Shown here: positions 8,415 to 16,526 of the stretch, one piece after another
How the letters are laid out: the number at the start of each line of letters is the position of its first letter
How positions within the stretch are numbered: the stretch's first letter is position 1
Assembly: GCA_944392935.1 (NCBI GenBank)
Contig: CALXYI010000030.1
Coordinates: 1-40,037 of the forward strand
DNA: 40,037 nt
Reading direction: 5' to 3'
DNA from: an uncultured Spirochaetaceae bacterium
Lineage (GTDB): Bacteria; Spirochaetota; Spirochaetia; Sphaerochaetales; Sphaerochaetaceae
The notes under the pieces: model-generated
Seen by the model: the letters and a program-made list of their open reading frames with translations, nothing else
What the model was told of the DNA's origin: nothing
The model's database searches: none
Position numbers and translations under genes: made by a program

Positions 8415-9749
8415 TCACCGGAAGTGCTTCCTGCTGCTCAGCAGTATGGATGCCGAGAGAACGGCGCAGAGAAGCGTTGTCATAGGAAGATTCAGCCATA
8501 TGCCATCAAGTCCCAGCGGATAGAGCGCAAGCATCATGAGCATCGGGAATATGAAGGCTCCGGATACGGATATCGCAGCGGCATGCTTCGGCTTCTCGAT
8601 AGCTGACATGAAGCTCTGGGTGCAGATAGCTACCCATCTGAAGATGTATGCAGATGATGCTATCCTCACTGCAGATATCCCCATCCCATGGATAGCGGTT
8701 CCTCCATCCTCGACGAAAAGGCTGACCGCAGCCTCCGGGAAGATGAGAAGGAAGAGCCCGAGAAGCAAGGATATGGCAGCGCCTGTGCCATAGCAGTACC
8801 TCTCTATTGCCGCTACCCTGTCCTTACGTCCTGCACCCCAGTTATACCCTACTGATGGCTGCATGGAATCGCAGGTGCCATACAGGAGAGGAATGGCAAT
8901 GCCATCGGCATTCATGATGATCCCATATATGCTGACCGCAGCCGAGCCGCCGAAAGCGAGGAGCAGCACATTCATGACGATGGATACTATCCTTCCGGAG
9001 ACATTGGAAAGGAATGTGGGAAGTCCGCATGAGACTATCGATGCTATCAGATGGCGGCTGAACCGGGGCCGTACGAATCCGAGATCCACTTTCCCCCTGA
9101 TGAAAGGAAGGAATCCGAATATGACCGCTGTGGATATCCCGAGCGATGTCCCGAGCGCCGCGGATGCGATTCCGCCTCCCAGGAGTATGAGGAATATCAT
9201 CTCATATATGAGAGACATGCCTGCAAGGACGGCATTCATCATGAATGAGTACCGGATCCTGCCGCATATCCTGAGATAGTTATCCACCGCGAAAGCGAAT
9301 GTGGTGAGCGGTGAGAAGAGTGCATATACCCTCAGATATGAAACGGCGTACGGCACAAGCGTTTCGCTTGCCCCCATGGCGCGGAAGACAGCAGGGGCGG
9401 ATAGGAAAAGCGCGGCACCAAGCGCTATCCCTGCTATGAATATCATAAGGACCGCGCAGGAGAAGAAGTTATCTGCGCTCTCCTTTTCCTTCCGTCCGAG
9501 CTTTATGGCTATCTGCACCGATGATCCGACACCGATGAGATCCGAGACAGCGAAATTTATGATGACGAAAGGCATCGCGAGGTTGAGCCCTGCGAAAGCC
9601 TCGGTTCCCAGCACACGGCCGACAAGCACTGCCTCAAGCAGGTAGTACATGGATGAAAGCAGCATGCCCATCGCCCCTGGTATGGCTGCCCTGAAGAACA
9701 GATGCCCCGGCTTGGTCCCTATGAAAAGCTTCTCGGTATCGCGCTGCAT
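8415..9749 (-). CDS. MATE family multidrug/metabolite efflux transporter
   Basis: 444 aa integral membrane protein with about 12 hydrophobic segments arranged as two similar halves, typical in length for MATE carriers. These exchange Na+ or H+ for cationic compounds. Supporting segments: the N-terminal half has FFRAAIPGAMGMLLSSMYYL and VLGTEAFAGLNLAMPF; the second half has GLPTFLSNVSGRIVS and PSVGYNWGAGRKDRV, matching the conserved PxxxYNxGAxxxxR-type motif of the family. The ATG has AGGAGA 6 nt upstream. A TTGACT-like -35 lies upstream in the gap shared with rubrerythrin, but the -10 is uncertain. It appears to be transcribed alone. The substrate cannot be told. Confidence 0.9.
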   Translation of the reverse strand: MQRDTEKLFIGTKPGHLFFRAAIPGAMGMLLSSMYYLLEAVLVGRVLGTEAFAGLNLAMPFVIINFAVSDLIGVGSSVQIAIKLGRKEKESADNFFSCAVLMIFIAGIALGAALFLSAPAVFRAMGASETLVPYAVSYLRVYALFSPLTTFAFAVDNYLRICGRIRYSFMMNAVLAGMSLIYEMIFLILLGGGIASAALGTSLGISTAVIFGFLPFIRGKVDLGFVRPRFSRHLIASIVSCGLPTFLSNVSGRIVSIVMNVLLLAFGGSAAVSIYGIIMNADGIAIPLLYGTCDSMQPSVGYNWGAGRKDRVAAIERYCYGTGAAISLLLGLFLLIFPEAAVSLFVEDGGTAIHGMGISAVRIASSAYIFRWVAICTQSFMSAIEKPKHAAAISVSGAFIFPMLMMLALYPLGLDGIWLNLPMTTLLCAVLSASILLSSRKHFR

Positions 9750-9819
9750 TGATATCTCCTACGCTATTAGAATCCATGGAGCGGCTCAATAGTCAATGGC
9801 ACATGGCATGAGAACAGCA

Positions 9820-9839
9820 ACCGCCCCTCGCGGGGCGGT
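9820..9839 (-). terminator. Terminator after rubrerythrin
   Basis: An 8-bp GC-rich perfect stem with a tetraloop (ACCGCCCC / GGGGCGGT) lies about 20 nt beyond the rubrerythrin stop. On the minus strand it is followed by TGCTGTTCTC, a modest T-rich tail. It probably ends the perR-rbr transcript before the MATE gene. Confidence 0.6.
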
Positions 9840-9859
9840 GCATGTACGGGCTGAGGATA

Positions 9860-10399
9860 TCAGTAATTCTGTCCTACGAGCTCGAAGTATGCCTGCGGAT
9901 GAGCGCAGACAGGGCACATCTGGGGAGCCTTCTTCCCTACGACGATATGTCCGCAGTTCCTGCACTTCCAGATCATCTCGCCATCGCGGGAGAATACAAG
10001 CCCTTCCTCGACGTTCTTGAGAAGCGCAAGGTATCTCTCCTCATGATGCTTCTCAATCGCTGCCACACCCCTGAACTTGGCTGCGATTTCCTTGAAGCCT
10101 TCCTCCTCAGCTACCTTGGCGAACTCAGCGTACATATCAGTCCACTCATAGTTCTCGCCTTCTGCCGCTGCCTTGAGGTTCTCTGCTGTACCCTTGATGT
10201 CACCACCCTCGAGGTACTTGAACCAGAGCTTGGCATGCTCCTTCTCGTTATCAGCTGTCTCAAGGAAAAGAGCCGCAATCTGCTCATATCCTTCCTTCTT
10301 TGCCTTGGATGCAAAGTAGGTATACTTGTTCCTTGCCTGGCTCTCACCGGCAAATGCCGCCTGAAGATTCTTCTCAGTCCTTGATCCCTTCAGTTCCAT
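9860..10399 (-). CDS. rbr: Rubrerythrin
   Basis: 179 aa. A cytoplasmic non-haem iron peroxidase that reduces hydrogen peroxide to water and protects anaerobes. The N-terminal four-helix ferritin-like domain (residues 1 to about 140) carries the di-iron Glu/His ligands ([29 protein letters not shown]). The C-terminal rubredoxin-like domain (about 145-179) binds one iron with CRNCGH and [13 protein letters not shown]. Translation starts inside the end of perR (26-nt overlap), with AAGGAG 7 nt before the ATG. It therefore forms an operon with its likely regulator and should be induced by peroxide. The call is firm. Confidence 0.96.
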   Translation of the reverse strand: MELKGSRTEKNLQAAFAGESQARNKYTYFASKAKKEGYEQIAALFLETADNEKEHAKLWFKYLEGGDIKGTAENLKAAAEGENYEWTDMYAEFAKVAEEEGFKEIAAKFRGVAAIEKHHEERYLALLKNVEEGLVFSRDGEMIWKCRNCGHIVVGKKAPQMCPVCAHPQAYFELVGQNY

Positions 10400-10799
10400 T
10401 TTTCATCTCCTTATCTCTGCAGTTCCTGCAGATTCCTTCGAATATAAGCTCATGTGACAGAATCGTGAAACCATCTTCCATAGCATGGGCATCCCTTGCT
10501 GAACTCATATCATATGATACATCAACATCCACGACCCGTCCGCACTTAATGCAATGGGCATGGCAATGCCTGTCGATGCGATGATCATAATGGGCTTCAC
10601 TGCATCCTACCGGAATGACCTTGCCTATCCTGCCCTCCTCACAGAGGGAGAAAAGGTTGCGATAGACAGTTGCCTTGGAGATCGTGCTGTGCTCAGCGGA
10701 TATCATCCTGTATATATCATCAGCGCTTGGATGACCGCTGAACCCCTGTACGGCCTCGAATGTAAGCTCCTTCTGCAGTGTGTTCCTTCTATCCTTCAT
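10374..10799 (-). CDS. perR: Fur/PerR-family peroxide or metal-responsive repressor
   Basis: 141 aa. A metal-dependent DNA-binding repressor. The winged helix occupies about residues 10-80 ([30 protein letters not shown] is the typical Fur-family recognition region, split here by HPSADD and ATVYRN). The regulatory metal site is suggested by [14 protein letters not shown], and the structural zinc site by CIKCG and CRNC. Its partner gene is rubrerythrin, which favours a PerR role over Fur or Zur. The start codon lies directly beside a 25-bp palindrome, so autoregulation is likely. No clear Shine-Dalgarno sequence precedes the ATG. Which metal it senses cannot be read from sequence alone. Confidence 0.88.
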   Translation of the reverse strand: MKDRRNTLQKELTFEAVQGFSGHPSADDIYRMISAEHSTISKATVYRNLFSLCEEGRIGKVIPVGCSEAHYDHRIDRHCHAHCIKCGRVVDVDVSYDMSSARDAHAMEDGFTILSHELIFEGICRNCRDKEMKNGTEGIKD

Positions 10800-10800
10800 A

Positions 10801-10825
10801 CTTATCGATAACTGTTATCAATAAG
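10801..10825 (-). promoter_or_regulatory. Palindromic PerR/Fur-type operator
   Basis: A 25-bp near-perfect palindrome: half sites CTTATCGATAAC and GTTATCAATAAG around a central T, with one mismatched pair. It is AT-rich and built like known Fur/PerR boxes. It touches the perR start region (ATG at 10799) and covers the expected transcription start, so a bound repressor would block perR-rbr transcription. Confidence 0.75.
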
Positions 10826-10851
10826 GTATCATTATCAAAACCATAAGTCAA
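10823..10851 (-). promoter_or_regulatory. Possible perR-rbr promoter
   Basis: On the minus strand a -35 TTGACT (10851-10846) is followed after 17 nt by a weak -10 TACCTT (10828-10823) that overlaps the edge of the palindromic operator. The start of transcription would fall inside the operator. Confidence 0.45.
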
Positions 10852-10878
10852 TAGAAAAGCTGCGGTTTCCCGCAGCTT
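10850..10878 (-). terminator. Terminator of the rpmH-rnpA-yidC-khpB operon
   Basis: A 9-bp perfect stem (AAGCTGCGG at 10857-10865, CCGCAGCTT at 10870-10878) with a 4-nt loop. On the minus strand it is followed by TTCTATT. It lies just downstream of the khpB stop and immediately upstream of the perR promoter, insulating the two units. Confidence 0.8.
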
Positions 10879-10885
10879 GCCTGGC

Positions 10886-11572
10886 TCAGCTGTTCCTTGG
10901 CAGTATGCGCACCTGCTTGTAAAGCCCATCGCCTTCGCTCTTCGTCTCGACTCCATCGAAATCATTGAGCGCTGTGTGGACGAGGCGGCGTTCGAACGGG
11001 TTCATCGGATCGAGAAGCTTCGACCTCCCTGTGCGCCTAACCTGCTCTGCTGTCCTGTAGGCATTGCGGATGATCTGCTCCTCATGCCTCATCCTGTAGT
11101 TCTCGCTGTCTATCACCACCTTGATATCCGGATCGAGATTGCCTGCATAGACATTGGCTATCAGCTGGATGGCATCGAGGTTCTTGCCCTTCCTTCCGAT
11201 TATGATGGATGAATCCTCGCTTTCGATGTTTATGCCGATCTTGGAATCGCGGCGGAAGGAAATCGATGACTTCCCTGAATATCCCATCTTCATTATCAGG
11301 GTATCAAGGAACTCGAGTATCTTCCTCTCGCTGTCGTTCTGCGGATCAGGATTCCTGTCCATGCATGAGGAGGATTCCTCCTCAGCTGCTTCCTCATCGG
11401 ATGCACGGTCATCGCCGTAATATACCCTTATCCTTACGCTGCCCTTCCTGAAGAGGCCCTTCTTCTCACGCTCGACGATCTCCACATCGAATGCGTCACG
11501 GTCAAGCCCAAGCTCGCGTATTGCCTTATCTATAGCTTCCTGTTCGGTTCTTCCTTCGAATTCGTTCTGCAT
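10886..11572 (-). CDS. khpB: RNA-binding protein KhpB/Jag (SpoIIIJ-associated)
   Basis: 228 aa. An RNA-binding protein almost always encoded next to yidC; in other bacteria it works with KhpA and affects cell envelope and division mRNAs. The Jag-N domain is at residues 1-50 (EGRTEQEAIDKAIRELGL, KKGLFRKGS), then a variable acidic linker with a Ser/Glu-rich stretch (near 60-70), a KH domain with the GxxG loop IIGRKGKN (near 120), and a C-terminal R3H domain with the RxxxH core ERRLVH (near 195). The start at 11572 is chosen because AGGAG lies 8 nt upstream; the longer in-frame extension overlaps yidC and has no domain. It begins one base after the yidC stop codon. Confidence 0.92.
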   Translation of the reverse strand: MQNEFEGRTEQEAIDKAIRELGLDRDAFDVEIVEREKKGLFRKGSVRIRVYYGDDRASDEEAAEEESSSCMDRNPDPQNDSERKILEFLDTLIMKMGYSGKSSISFRRDSKIGINIESEDSSIIIGRKGKNLDAIQLIANVYAGNLDPDIKVVIDSENYRMRHEEQIIRNAYRTAEQVRRTGRSKLLDPMNPFERRLVHTALNDFDGVETKSEGDGLYKQVRILPRNS

Positions 11573-11573
11573 A

Positions 11574-13358
11574 TTACTTTCTCCTGCTCTTTCTCTTTGC
11601 TTCCTTCCTGGCTTTCCTGGCGGCATCATGCTCTGCGATCTCCTCCGCATAGGCAGCTTTCTTCCTCCTGTTGACGAAAAGCTGCTGCCCGATGGATATC
11701 AGGTTGACAGTCGTCCAGTACAGAAGGAGCCCAGAAGGCGCATTGTACATTATGAAGAAGAAGATGATGGGCATTCCATATGTCATGAATGCTATCATGC
11801 TCTGCTGCTGGCCTGCCTGGCTTCCCGACTGCGTTATCTTCATGGAGAATATCATGGAGAACGTATAGAGTATGGGAAGCAGATGCACCTGGCTGCCTAG
11901 AAGCGGGATGCCGAATGGAAGCGTGAATATCGTATCCGGGATCGAAAGATCCGGAATCCATCCAGGTATGAACATCGATCCGCGGAGATCGAAGTTCGTA
12001 TTCAGAAGGCCATAGAGCGCGATGAATATCGGGAACTGTATGAGCATCGGGATGCAGGATCCCATAGGATTGATCCCCTCTTCCTTATACAGCTTCGCCA
12101 TCGCGGCATTCTGCGCCTCAGGATCATTTGGATACCTCTCCTTTATCTCATTGATCTTCGGTGCAAGCGCCCCCATCTTGGCCGTCGAATCCATGCCCTT
12201 CTTCGTAAGCGGCTGCAGCAGGAGCTTTATGAGTATGGTAAGGAGGATGATCGCTACTCCGTAATTGGGTATGACCTTATGGAATGTCTGCAGTATCCAG
12301 TTGAGTATCGACTCAAGCCATGAAAGCCAGCTACCCTCGATTATATCAGTAAGATCATGCCCTTCTATATTGAAGGCATTGCTGCTTCTCGTGTCATAGA
12401 TATCGAGATTGGATTTGACCTTGGGACCTGCATAGAATGAGTACATATCAGAGACCGATGATGATCCTGAAGCAGTCCTGTTGAGATATATGACATCCTT
12501 CTGTGGCACTTCAGTGCTGCTTTCGCTCTGTTCTGCATATGCAGAGGCTATGATTCCGTCAGTCTCAGATATGAATATGAATGCAAAATACTTACCCGCA
12601 AGCGCCATCCAGTCGACTGTCTCATCGCTGTCCGATACGAACACGCCATCATCGAATCCAGCATTCTTCATGCTCCTGCCGTCATATCTGACGGAGACGC
12701 GCCTGTAGTCATAGCTGTTCGATACAGAGGAGAAGGACGGTCCGATCTGCGGCCCTACCGATACGGAATACATGATGGATCCGTCATTGAGAGGGACAGG
12801 CGAGCCATCAGGTGTGCTGATATTCACCTGCAGCTGTATCATGTACTCGCCATTGAGAGGTATCGCATAACGCTTCTCTATTGTGAATGGATTCCCATCA
12901 GCTGAAACGAAATCACGGGAGAAGGCCACGATGGTGAAATCCTCCCTGTTCTCTATTGAATGGGAGAACGCATCATCTATCGGAGCATTCCTGTCCCCAC
13001 CTGCGTAGAGGGTGAACAGATCCGCGTCATCAGGATCGCGGAATACAAGCTCCACAGGACTTCCGTTATCGAGATGCTCGGAAAGCCTGATAGACGATAT
13101 ATCACCGCCCATGGGATCGAATACGATCACATACGATCCTGCCGCTATCTCGAACGGGGATGCATCCTCAACGGAACCTTCTGCGGTTATCTCAGATCCA
13201 GACTGCACCGGAAGAGGAGCCGTGCTTTCGGATGGCATCTCCTCCTCGGATGCTGCAGCTGGAGGCATCTCCGGCGGAAACAGCACCGCTTGTATAGTCA
13301 TACCCGCAGTTATGACTATCACTGACAATATCACTGCAATGATGGTATTCCTATCCAT
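11574..13358 (-). CDS. yidC: Membrane protein insertase YidC
   Basis: 594 aa. Inserts and folds inner-membrane proteins, alone or with Sec. An N-terminal signal-anchor helix (residues 7-27) is followed by a large extracytoplasmic beta-sandwich domain (to about residue 340, with PIDDAFSH and similar variable segments), as in Gram-negative YidC. The conserved insertase core follows: YGVAIILLTILIKLLLQPLT near 380, the KINEIKERY loop, NPMGSCIPMLIQFPIF near 445, and three further helices ending in TVNLISIGQQ. The tail is strongly basic (ARKEAKRKSRRK), suited to ribosome binding. AAGGAGT precedes the ATG. There is no yidD between rnpA and yidC, where it often lies. Confidence 0.95.
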   Translation of the reverse strand: MDRNTIIAVILSVIVITAGMTIQAVLFPPEMPPAAASEEEMPSESTAPLPVQSGSEITAEGSVEDASPFEIAAGSYVIVFDPMGGDISSIRLSEHLDNGSPVELVFRDPDDADLFTLYAGGDRNAPIDDAFSHSIENREDFTIVAFSRDFVSADGNPFTIEKRYAIPLNGEYMIQLQVNISTPDGSPVPLNDGSIMYSVSVGPQIGPSFSSVSNSYDYRRVSVRYDGRSMKNAGFDDGVFVSDSDETVDWMALAGKYFAFIFISETDGIIASAYAEQSESSTEVPQKDVIYLNRTASGSSSVSDMYSFYAGPKVKSNLDIYDTRSSNAFNIEGHDLTDIIEGSWLSWLESILNWILQTFHKVIPNYGVAIILLTILIKLLLQPLTKKGMDSTAKMGALAPKINEIKERYPNDPEAQNAAMAKLYKEEGINPMGSCIPMLIQFPIFIALYGLLNTNFDLRGSMFIPGWIPDLSIPDTIFTLPFGIPLLGSQVHLLPILYTFSMIFSMKITQSGSQAGQQQSMIAFMTYGMPIIFFFIMYNAPSGLLLYWTTVNLISIGQQLFVNRRKKAAYAEEIAEHDAARKARKEAKRKSRRK

Positions 13359-13438
13359 CTGTACTCCTTAACCGATGGCAAGATATGTATCCGTAAGCTG
13401 GAATAGGAACTCTCTGCTGATGAGATCTGGAAATACGG

Positions 13439-13801
13439 CTATTTCCGGTGATTCCTGTCCAGCAATGATAGAAAGCCGGACTCAAGCAAGGAAAAACCGG
13501 AAACCTTACCTGGATACAGAACAAGGACATAATCACGTCCTTCATCTTCAATCGGATTGGCTGAGCTTATCCTCCTGTCATAGCACCTGAATATCTCCTT
13601 CGCCCTGCGCCGCGCCTTATTGCGGTCGACAGCACGTCCGAAATGCTTTGCAGGAATCACTATGATGCGGTCAAAACCCAGATTGTTGCTGAGACTGATC
13701 AATCGCATTCCCTGGCATGACGATGATCTACCCTGCCTGAAAATGCGATCGATCTCTTCTTTCTTCCTGATGATCTCTGTCTTAGTAAGGCTTCTTCTCA
13801 T
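13439..13801 (-). CDS. rnpA: Ribonuclease P protein component
   Basis: 120 aa basic protein that helps the catalytic RNase P RNA mature tRNA 5' ends. The start at 13801 ([24 protein letters not shown]) matches the family N-terminus, where the RIFRQG segment is the usual substrate-contact region. The diagnostic arginine-rich RNP motif is [19 protein letters not shown] (near residue 55). The gene overlaps the end of rpmH by 20 nt, a classical arrangement. A longer in-frame start at 13891 lies inside rpmH and is rejected. The RNase P RNA gene itself was not found in this window. Confidence 0.93.
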   Translation of the reverse strand: MRRSLTKTEIIRKKEEIDRIFRQGRSSSCQGMRLISLSNNLGFDRIIVIPAKHFGRAVDRNKARRRAKEIFRCYDRRISSANPIEDEGRDYVLVLYPGKVSGFSLLESGFLSLLDRNHRK

Positions 13802-13949
13802 CGCTGGCTGTAAGGCTGTGTCTGCCCTTAGCTCTGCGGCGAGCAAGCACCAAACGACCGCCCTTAGTGGCCATTCTTGCACGGAAACCAAACTTCCTTG
13901 TCCTCTTCATCTTGCTGGGATGATAGGTCCTTTTGCCTTTGTAACTCAT
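13782..13949 (-). CDS. rpmH: 50S ribosomal protein L34
   Basis: 55 aa, very basic. L34 is a small 23S-rRNA-binding protein of the large subunit. The translation contains [20 protein letters not shown], then [17 protein letters not shown], which is the family signature. Two differences from the usual form are visible: a five-residue N-terminal addition (MSYKG before KRTY) and a C-terminal extension (SDEKKPY) that overlaps rnpA. It opens the rpmH-rnpA-yidC-khpB operon, with a strong promoter directly upstream. Confidence 0.95.
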   Translation of the reverse strand: MSYKGKRTYHPSKMKRTRKFGFRARMATKGGRLVLARRRAKGRHSLTASDEKKPY

Positions 13950-13962
13950 CTGATCTACTCCA

Positions 13963-13991
13963 ATTATATCGCTTAAAAGCGTTTATTCCAA
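13963..13991 (-). promoter_or_regulatory. Promoter of the rpmH operon
   Basis: On the minus strand, -35 TTGGAA (13991-13986), a 17-nt spacer and a perfect -10 TATAAT (13968-13963). The ATG of rpmH is 13 nt beyond the -10, so the 5' leader would be only about 7 nt. The GGAG in that gap would be mostly upstream of the RNA start. Confidence 0.8.
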
Positions 13992-14066
13992 AATAATGAA
14001 GAGCTTATCGCCCGATTATGGGATTCTAGCAAACACCGCATCAGTGGTCAATACCGGGACATTGCC

Positions 14067-14348
14067 TCATTTCCTTATGATCACTATATCATCAGCTCCT
14101 GCTTCAGGGAATCTGCGGTTGAAATCCCTAAGTAGCCTCCTCTTCTCAAGGAGCACAAGGTTCCTTGCTGAAGAACCCTCTGCATATATCATTATCCTGC
14201 TGCCATCAAGCCTGGCGAATTCAGTGAGCCTTCTCAGGGAAGGTCCTGCTATTGCAGGCCACTCACGATGGTATCTTACGGAAGGAGTCCTGACGAGATT
14301 CTCCATATATGCACTGACGAGCGTACGGATATCCTTAATATCTCCCAT
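14067..14348 (-). CDS. DUF721 (DciA-like) protein
   Basis: 93 aa. DUF721 proteins next to recF include DciA, which helps load the replicative helicase in bacteria that lack DnaC/DnaI. The start at 14348 (MGDIKDIRTLVSAYMENL) overlaps the 3' end of recF by 14 nt in another frame. The fold-typical part is REWPAIAGPSLRRLTEFARLDG followed by IMIYAEGSSARNLVLLEKRR, resembling the W..iaG..la.hT.p..i..g.L.v.v.s..wa.eL...k pattern. It is the last gene of the dnaA-dnaN-recF run, as in Treponema. A helicase-loading role is inference from family and position. Confidence 0.8.
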   Translation of the reverse strand: MGDIKDIRTLVSAYMENLVRTPSVRYHREWPAIAGPSLRRLTEFARLDGSRIMIYAEGSSARNLVLLEKRRLLRDFNRRFPEAGADDIVIIRK

Positions 14349-15420
14349 CTGTGAACCTCCCGTCCTCAACCCTATAGTATATAGGATCATCCTTCTCAAC
14401 CGAGAAGTAGCTTTCCCGTGGAAGGAATGTATAGAATGCCTGCGAATACCCAGGAAGGGATGAAAGCACACGTCCCCTCCGCCTGTCATCGAGCTCAAGA
14501 AGCACATCGTCTATCAGAAGGATGGGATCCTTCCCTGTCATCTTCCTGAAGTATATTGCCTCAGCTATCCTGAAAAGTATCGAAGCAAGCCTTATCTGGC
14601 CCGTCGATCCTACAGACGCGAACGGAATATCATCTGCAGTGACTGAGAACCTGTCGCGATGCGGTCCGCTTGATGTAGTCTGCATGATGATATCACGCTC
14701 TGAATTCCTTGCAAGATAGGACACTATATCATCCTTGCTGTCCATTGCACACCATGATGGCTGGTACTTTATCCTCACATCCATATCCGTTTCCGATATT
14801 TCCCTGAAAAGCTCCGGGAATATGGAATTGAATCCATACACAGCCTCTGCCCTTTCCTTCATCATCTCAAGGCCATAGAGGGCAAGACGCTCATCATAGA
14901 GGGAAGCAAGCTGGCTGCTGCAGCTTTTTATCGCAGCATTCCTCTGCATCAGGATCGTCCTGTATGCCCTATGAGCATCGAAGTATGCAGGGGAATAAAG
15001 GCTCATCATCTGATCGAAGAACCTCCTTCTGCTTTCGGCTTCCCCCCTTATGAAGGATATATCATCATGTGAGAATACTATGCATGGGAAGCTGTATATG
15101 AGATCACGCCTGTCACGGAGCTCCTTTCCATCTATCTCTATCCTTCTCTTCCCTGATATGAAGGAAACCGATATGCATCCCCTTATGCCATCATCGATGA
15201 AATGACCTTCCAGCGAGAATCCATTGCTTCCATGCATGACACTGTCCTTCAGATTGGATGTCCTGAATGATGAGCCATAGCAGAGAATATAGGCAGCTTC
15301 GAGGAAATTGGTCTTTCCCTGGCCGTTTATCCCAGTGAGAACAATATCCCCCGCATCGCAGGAAACGGATGCGGAGGATATATTCCTGAATCCTGATATA
15401 TCTATTGATTCGAATCTCAT
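14335..15420 (-). CDS. recF: DNA replication/repair protein RecF
   Basis: 361 aa SMC-like ATPase that binds gapped DNA and, with RecO and RecR, loads RecA. Walker A is GINGQGKTNFLEA (near residue 33); the ABC-type signature lies in FASVGSTGQIRLASI (near 275), and Walker B is DPILLIDDVLLELDDRRR (near 305). The start codon overlaps the dnaN stop as ATGA, showing translational coupling. RecR, its functional partner, is encoded at the far right of the window. Confidence 0.95.
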   Translation of the reverse strand: MRFESIDISGFRNISSASVSCDAGDIVLTGINGQGKTNFLEAAYILCYGSSFRTSNLKDSVMHGSNGFSLEGHFIDDGIRGCISVSFISGKRRIEIDGKELRDRRDLIYSFPCIVFSHDDISFIRGEAESRRRFFDQMMSLYSPAYFDAHRAYRTILMQRNAAIKSCSSQLASLYDERLALYGLEMMKERAEAVYGFNSIFPELFREISETDMDVRIKYQPSWCAMDSKDDIVSYLARNSERDIIMQTTSSGPHRDRFSVTADDIPFASVGSTGQIRLASILFRIAEAIYFRKMTGKDPILLIDDVLLELDDRRRGRVLSSLPGYSQAFYTFLPRESYFSVEKDDPIYYRVEDGRFTDGRY

Positions 15421-16526
15421 GAAAGCTGCATCGGCATGAGAACGAAGAGATAATCCTTTTCAGGATCTGATGTGAAGATCATGGCGGAGGAAGGCTTGCT
15501 GAACATGATCCTTATGTAATCCGAGTTTATCTTCTTTATCGGTGAGAGAAGCAGGGAGCAGTTGAATGAAATCCTCACAGCTGGACCACTGTAGGATGCG
15601 GGTATTTCCTGATGGCTTTCGCCGAATTCGGTATTCTCACCGGAGAATATGATCCTGTTCTCCCTTAGATCAAGGAATATCCTCTTGGAATTCTTCTCTA
15701 CGAGTATGGATATGAGTGAGATGGCTTTCTCCGCATCCTCCTTCTTGAGTACGGCTGTGTTCTCGAGATTCCTCGGTATGACCTTCTCATATGCAGCATA
15801 TGTTCCCTGTATAAGGGAGGAATATATTGTCCTGTTTCCGAGCTTTGCGAATATGTATCCTTCCTTTACGCCAAGCGAGAACAGCCCTTCTCCGCTTCCT
15901 ATGGATCTGAGGAGCGAAAGGAACCTGACAGTCATTATCGCAGGAGGGAAATCAGGTATTCCCTGCTCGAACATGCGGCAGACATAAGCCATCCTCTTGC
16001 CATCGGTAGCCACCATTGCAAGCTTGTCATCCTTCTTCTCCATATATACGCCTGTAAGGAAGTGCCTTGAATCATCGGATGCGACTGCGAATGATGTCTT
16101 GTCTATCATGTCGAAGAAATCACGTTGTGTAAGGGGGAAATACAGTTCATCGTCTATTGAGCACAGCTCAGGGAATTTGGATGCCTCTATAGTCCTTATG
16201 CTTATTGAGAATGATCCGCTCTCATCGGATGGCTCGATGACGAGGTTCCCATCCTTTTCCTCAACCTGTATCTCCTCATCAGGTATGTTCTTCAGCAGCT
16301 GCGATAGCTTCTCGCAGAATACGGTTGTCCTTCCAGGGACTATCACTGATACGGAGATCTGGGAGGTGAAGCCCGTATTCTGGTCTGTTGCCTTTATCGT
16401 GAGCGTGTCATTGCTGGCATCGAGAAGGACATTGCTCAGTATCGAAAGGGAATTCCTGGAGCTTGAGAAGCTGTTTGCCAGCTCTATTTCCTCGCGGAGC
16501 AGGCTGGCCCGGCAAATGAATTTCAC
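15417..16526 (-). CDS. dnaN: DNA polymerase III beta subunit (sliding clamp)
   Basis: 369 aa. Forms the ring-shaped dimer that tethers polymerase III and many partner proteins to DNA. Three repeated clamp domains of about 120 residues are present: MKFICRASLLREEIELA opens domain I, SSRNSLSILSNVLLDA is typical of its middle, and the end ...DYLFVLMPMQLS is the usual clamp C-terminus (PM-rich). The start is GTG at 16526, with AAGGAGAGA 7 nt upstream. An extended -10 (TGG-TATATT, minus strand, 16556-16551) in the AT-rich flank may serve as its promoter, within the origin region. Confidence 0.96.
   Translation of the reverse strand: MKFICRASLLREEIELANSFSSSRNSLSILSNVLLDASNDTLTIKATDQNTGFTSQISVSVIVPGRTTVFCEKLSQLLKNIPDEEIQVEEKDGNLVIEPSDESGSFSISIRTIEASKFPELCSIDDELYFPLTQRDFFDMIDKTSFAVASDDSRHFLTGVYMEKKDDKLAMVATDGKRMAYVCRMFEQGIPDFPPAIMTVRFLSLLRSIGSGEGLFSLGVKEGYIFAKLGNRTIYSSLIQGTYAAYEKVIPRNLENTAVLKKEDAEKAISLISILVEKNSKRIFLDLRENRIIFSGENTEFGESHQEIPASYSGPAVRISFNCSLLLSPIKKINSDYIRIMFSKPSSAMIFTSDPEKDYLFVLMPMQLS

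Noticed and set aside
9795..9812. Sigma-54 (-24/-12) promoter near TGGCACATGGCATG
   Set aside because: The downstream element lacks the required GC spacing and no gene starts suitably after it.
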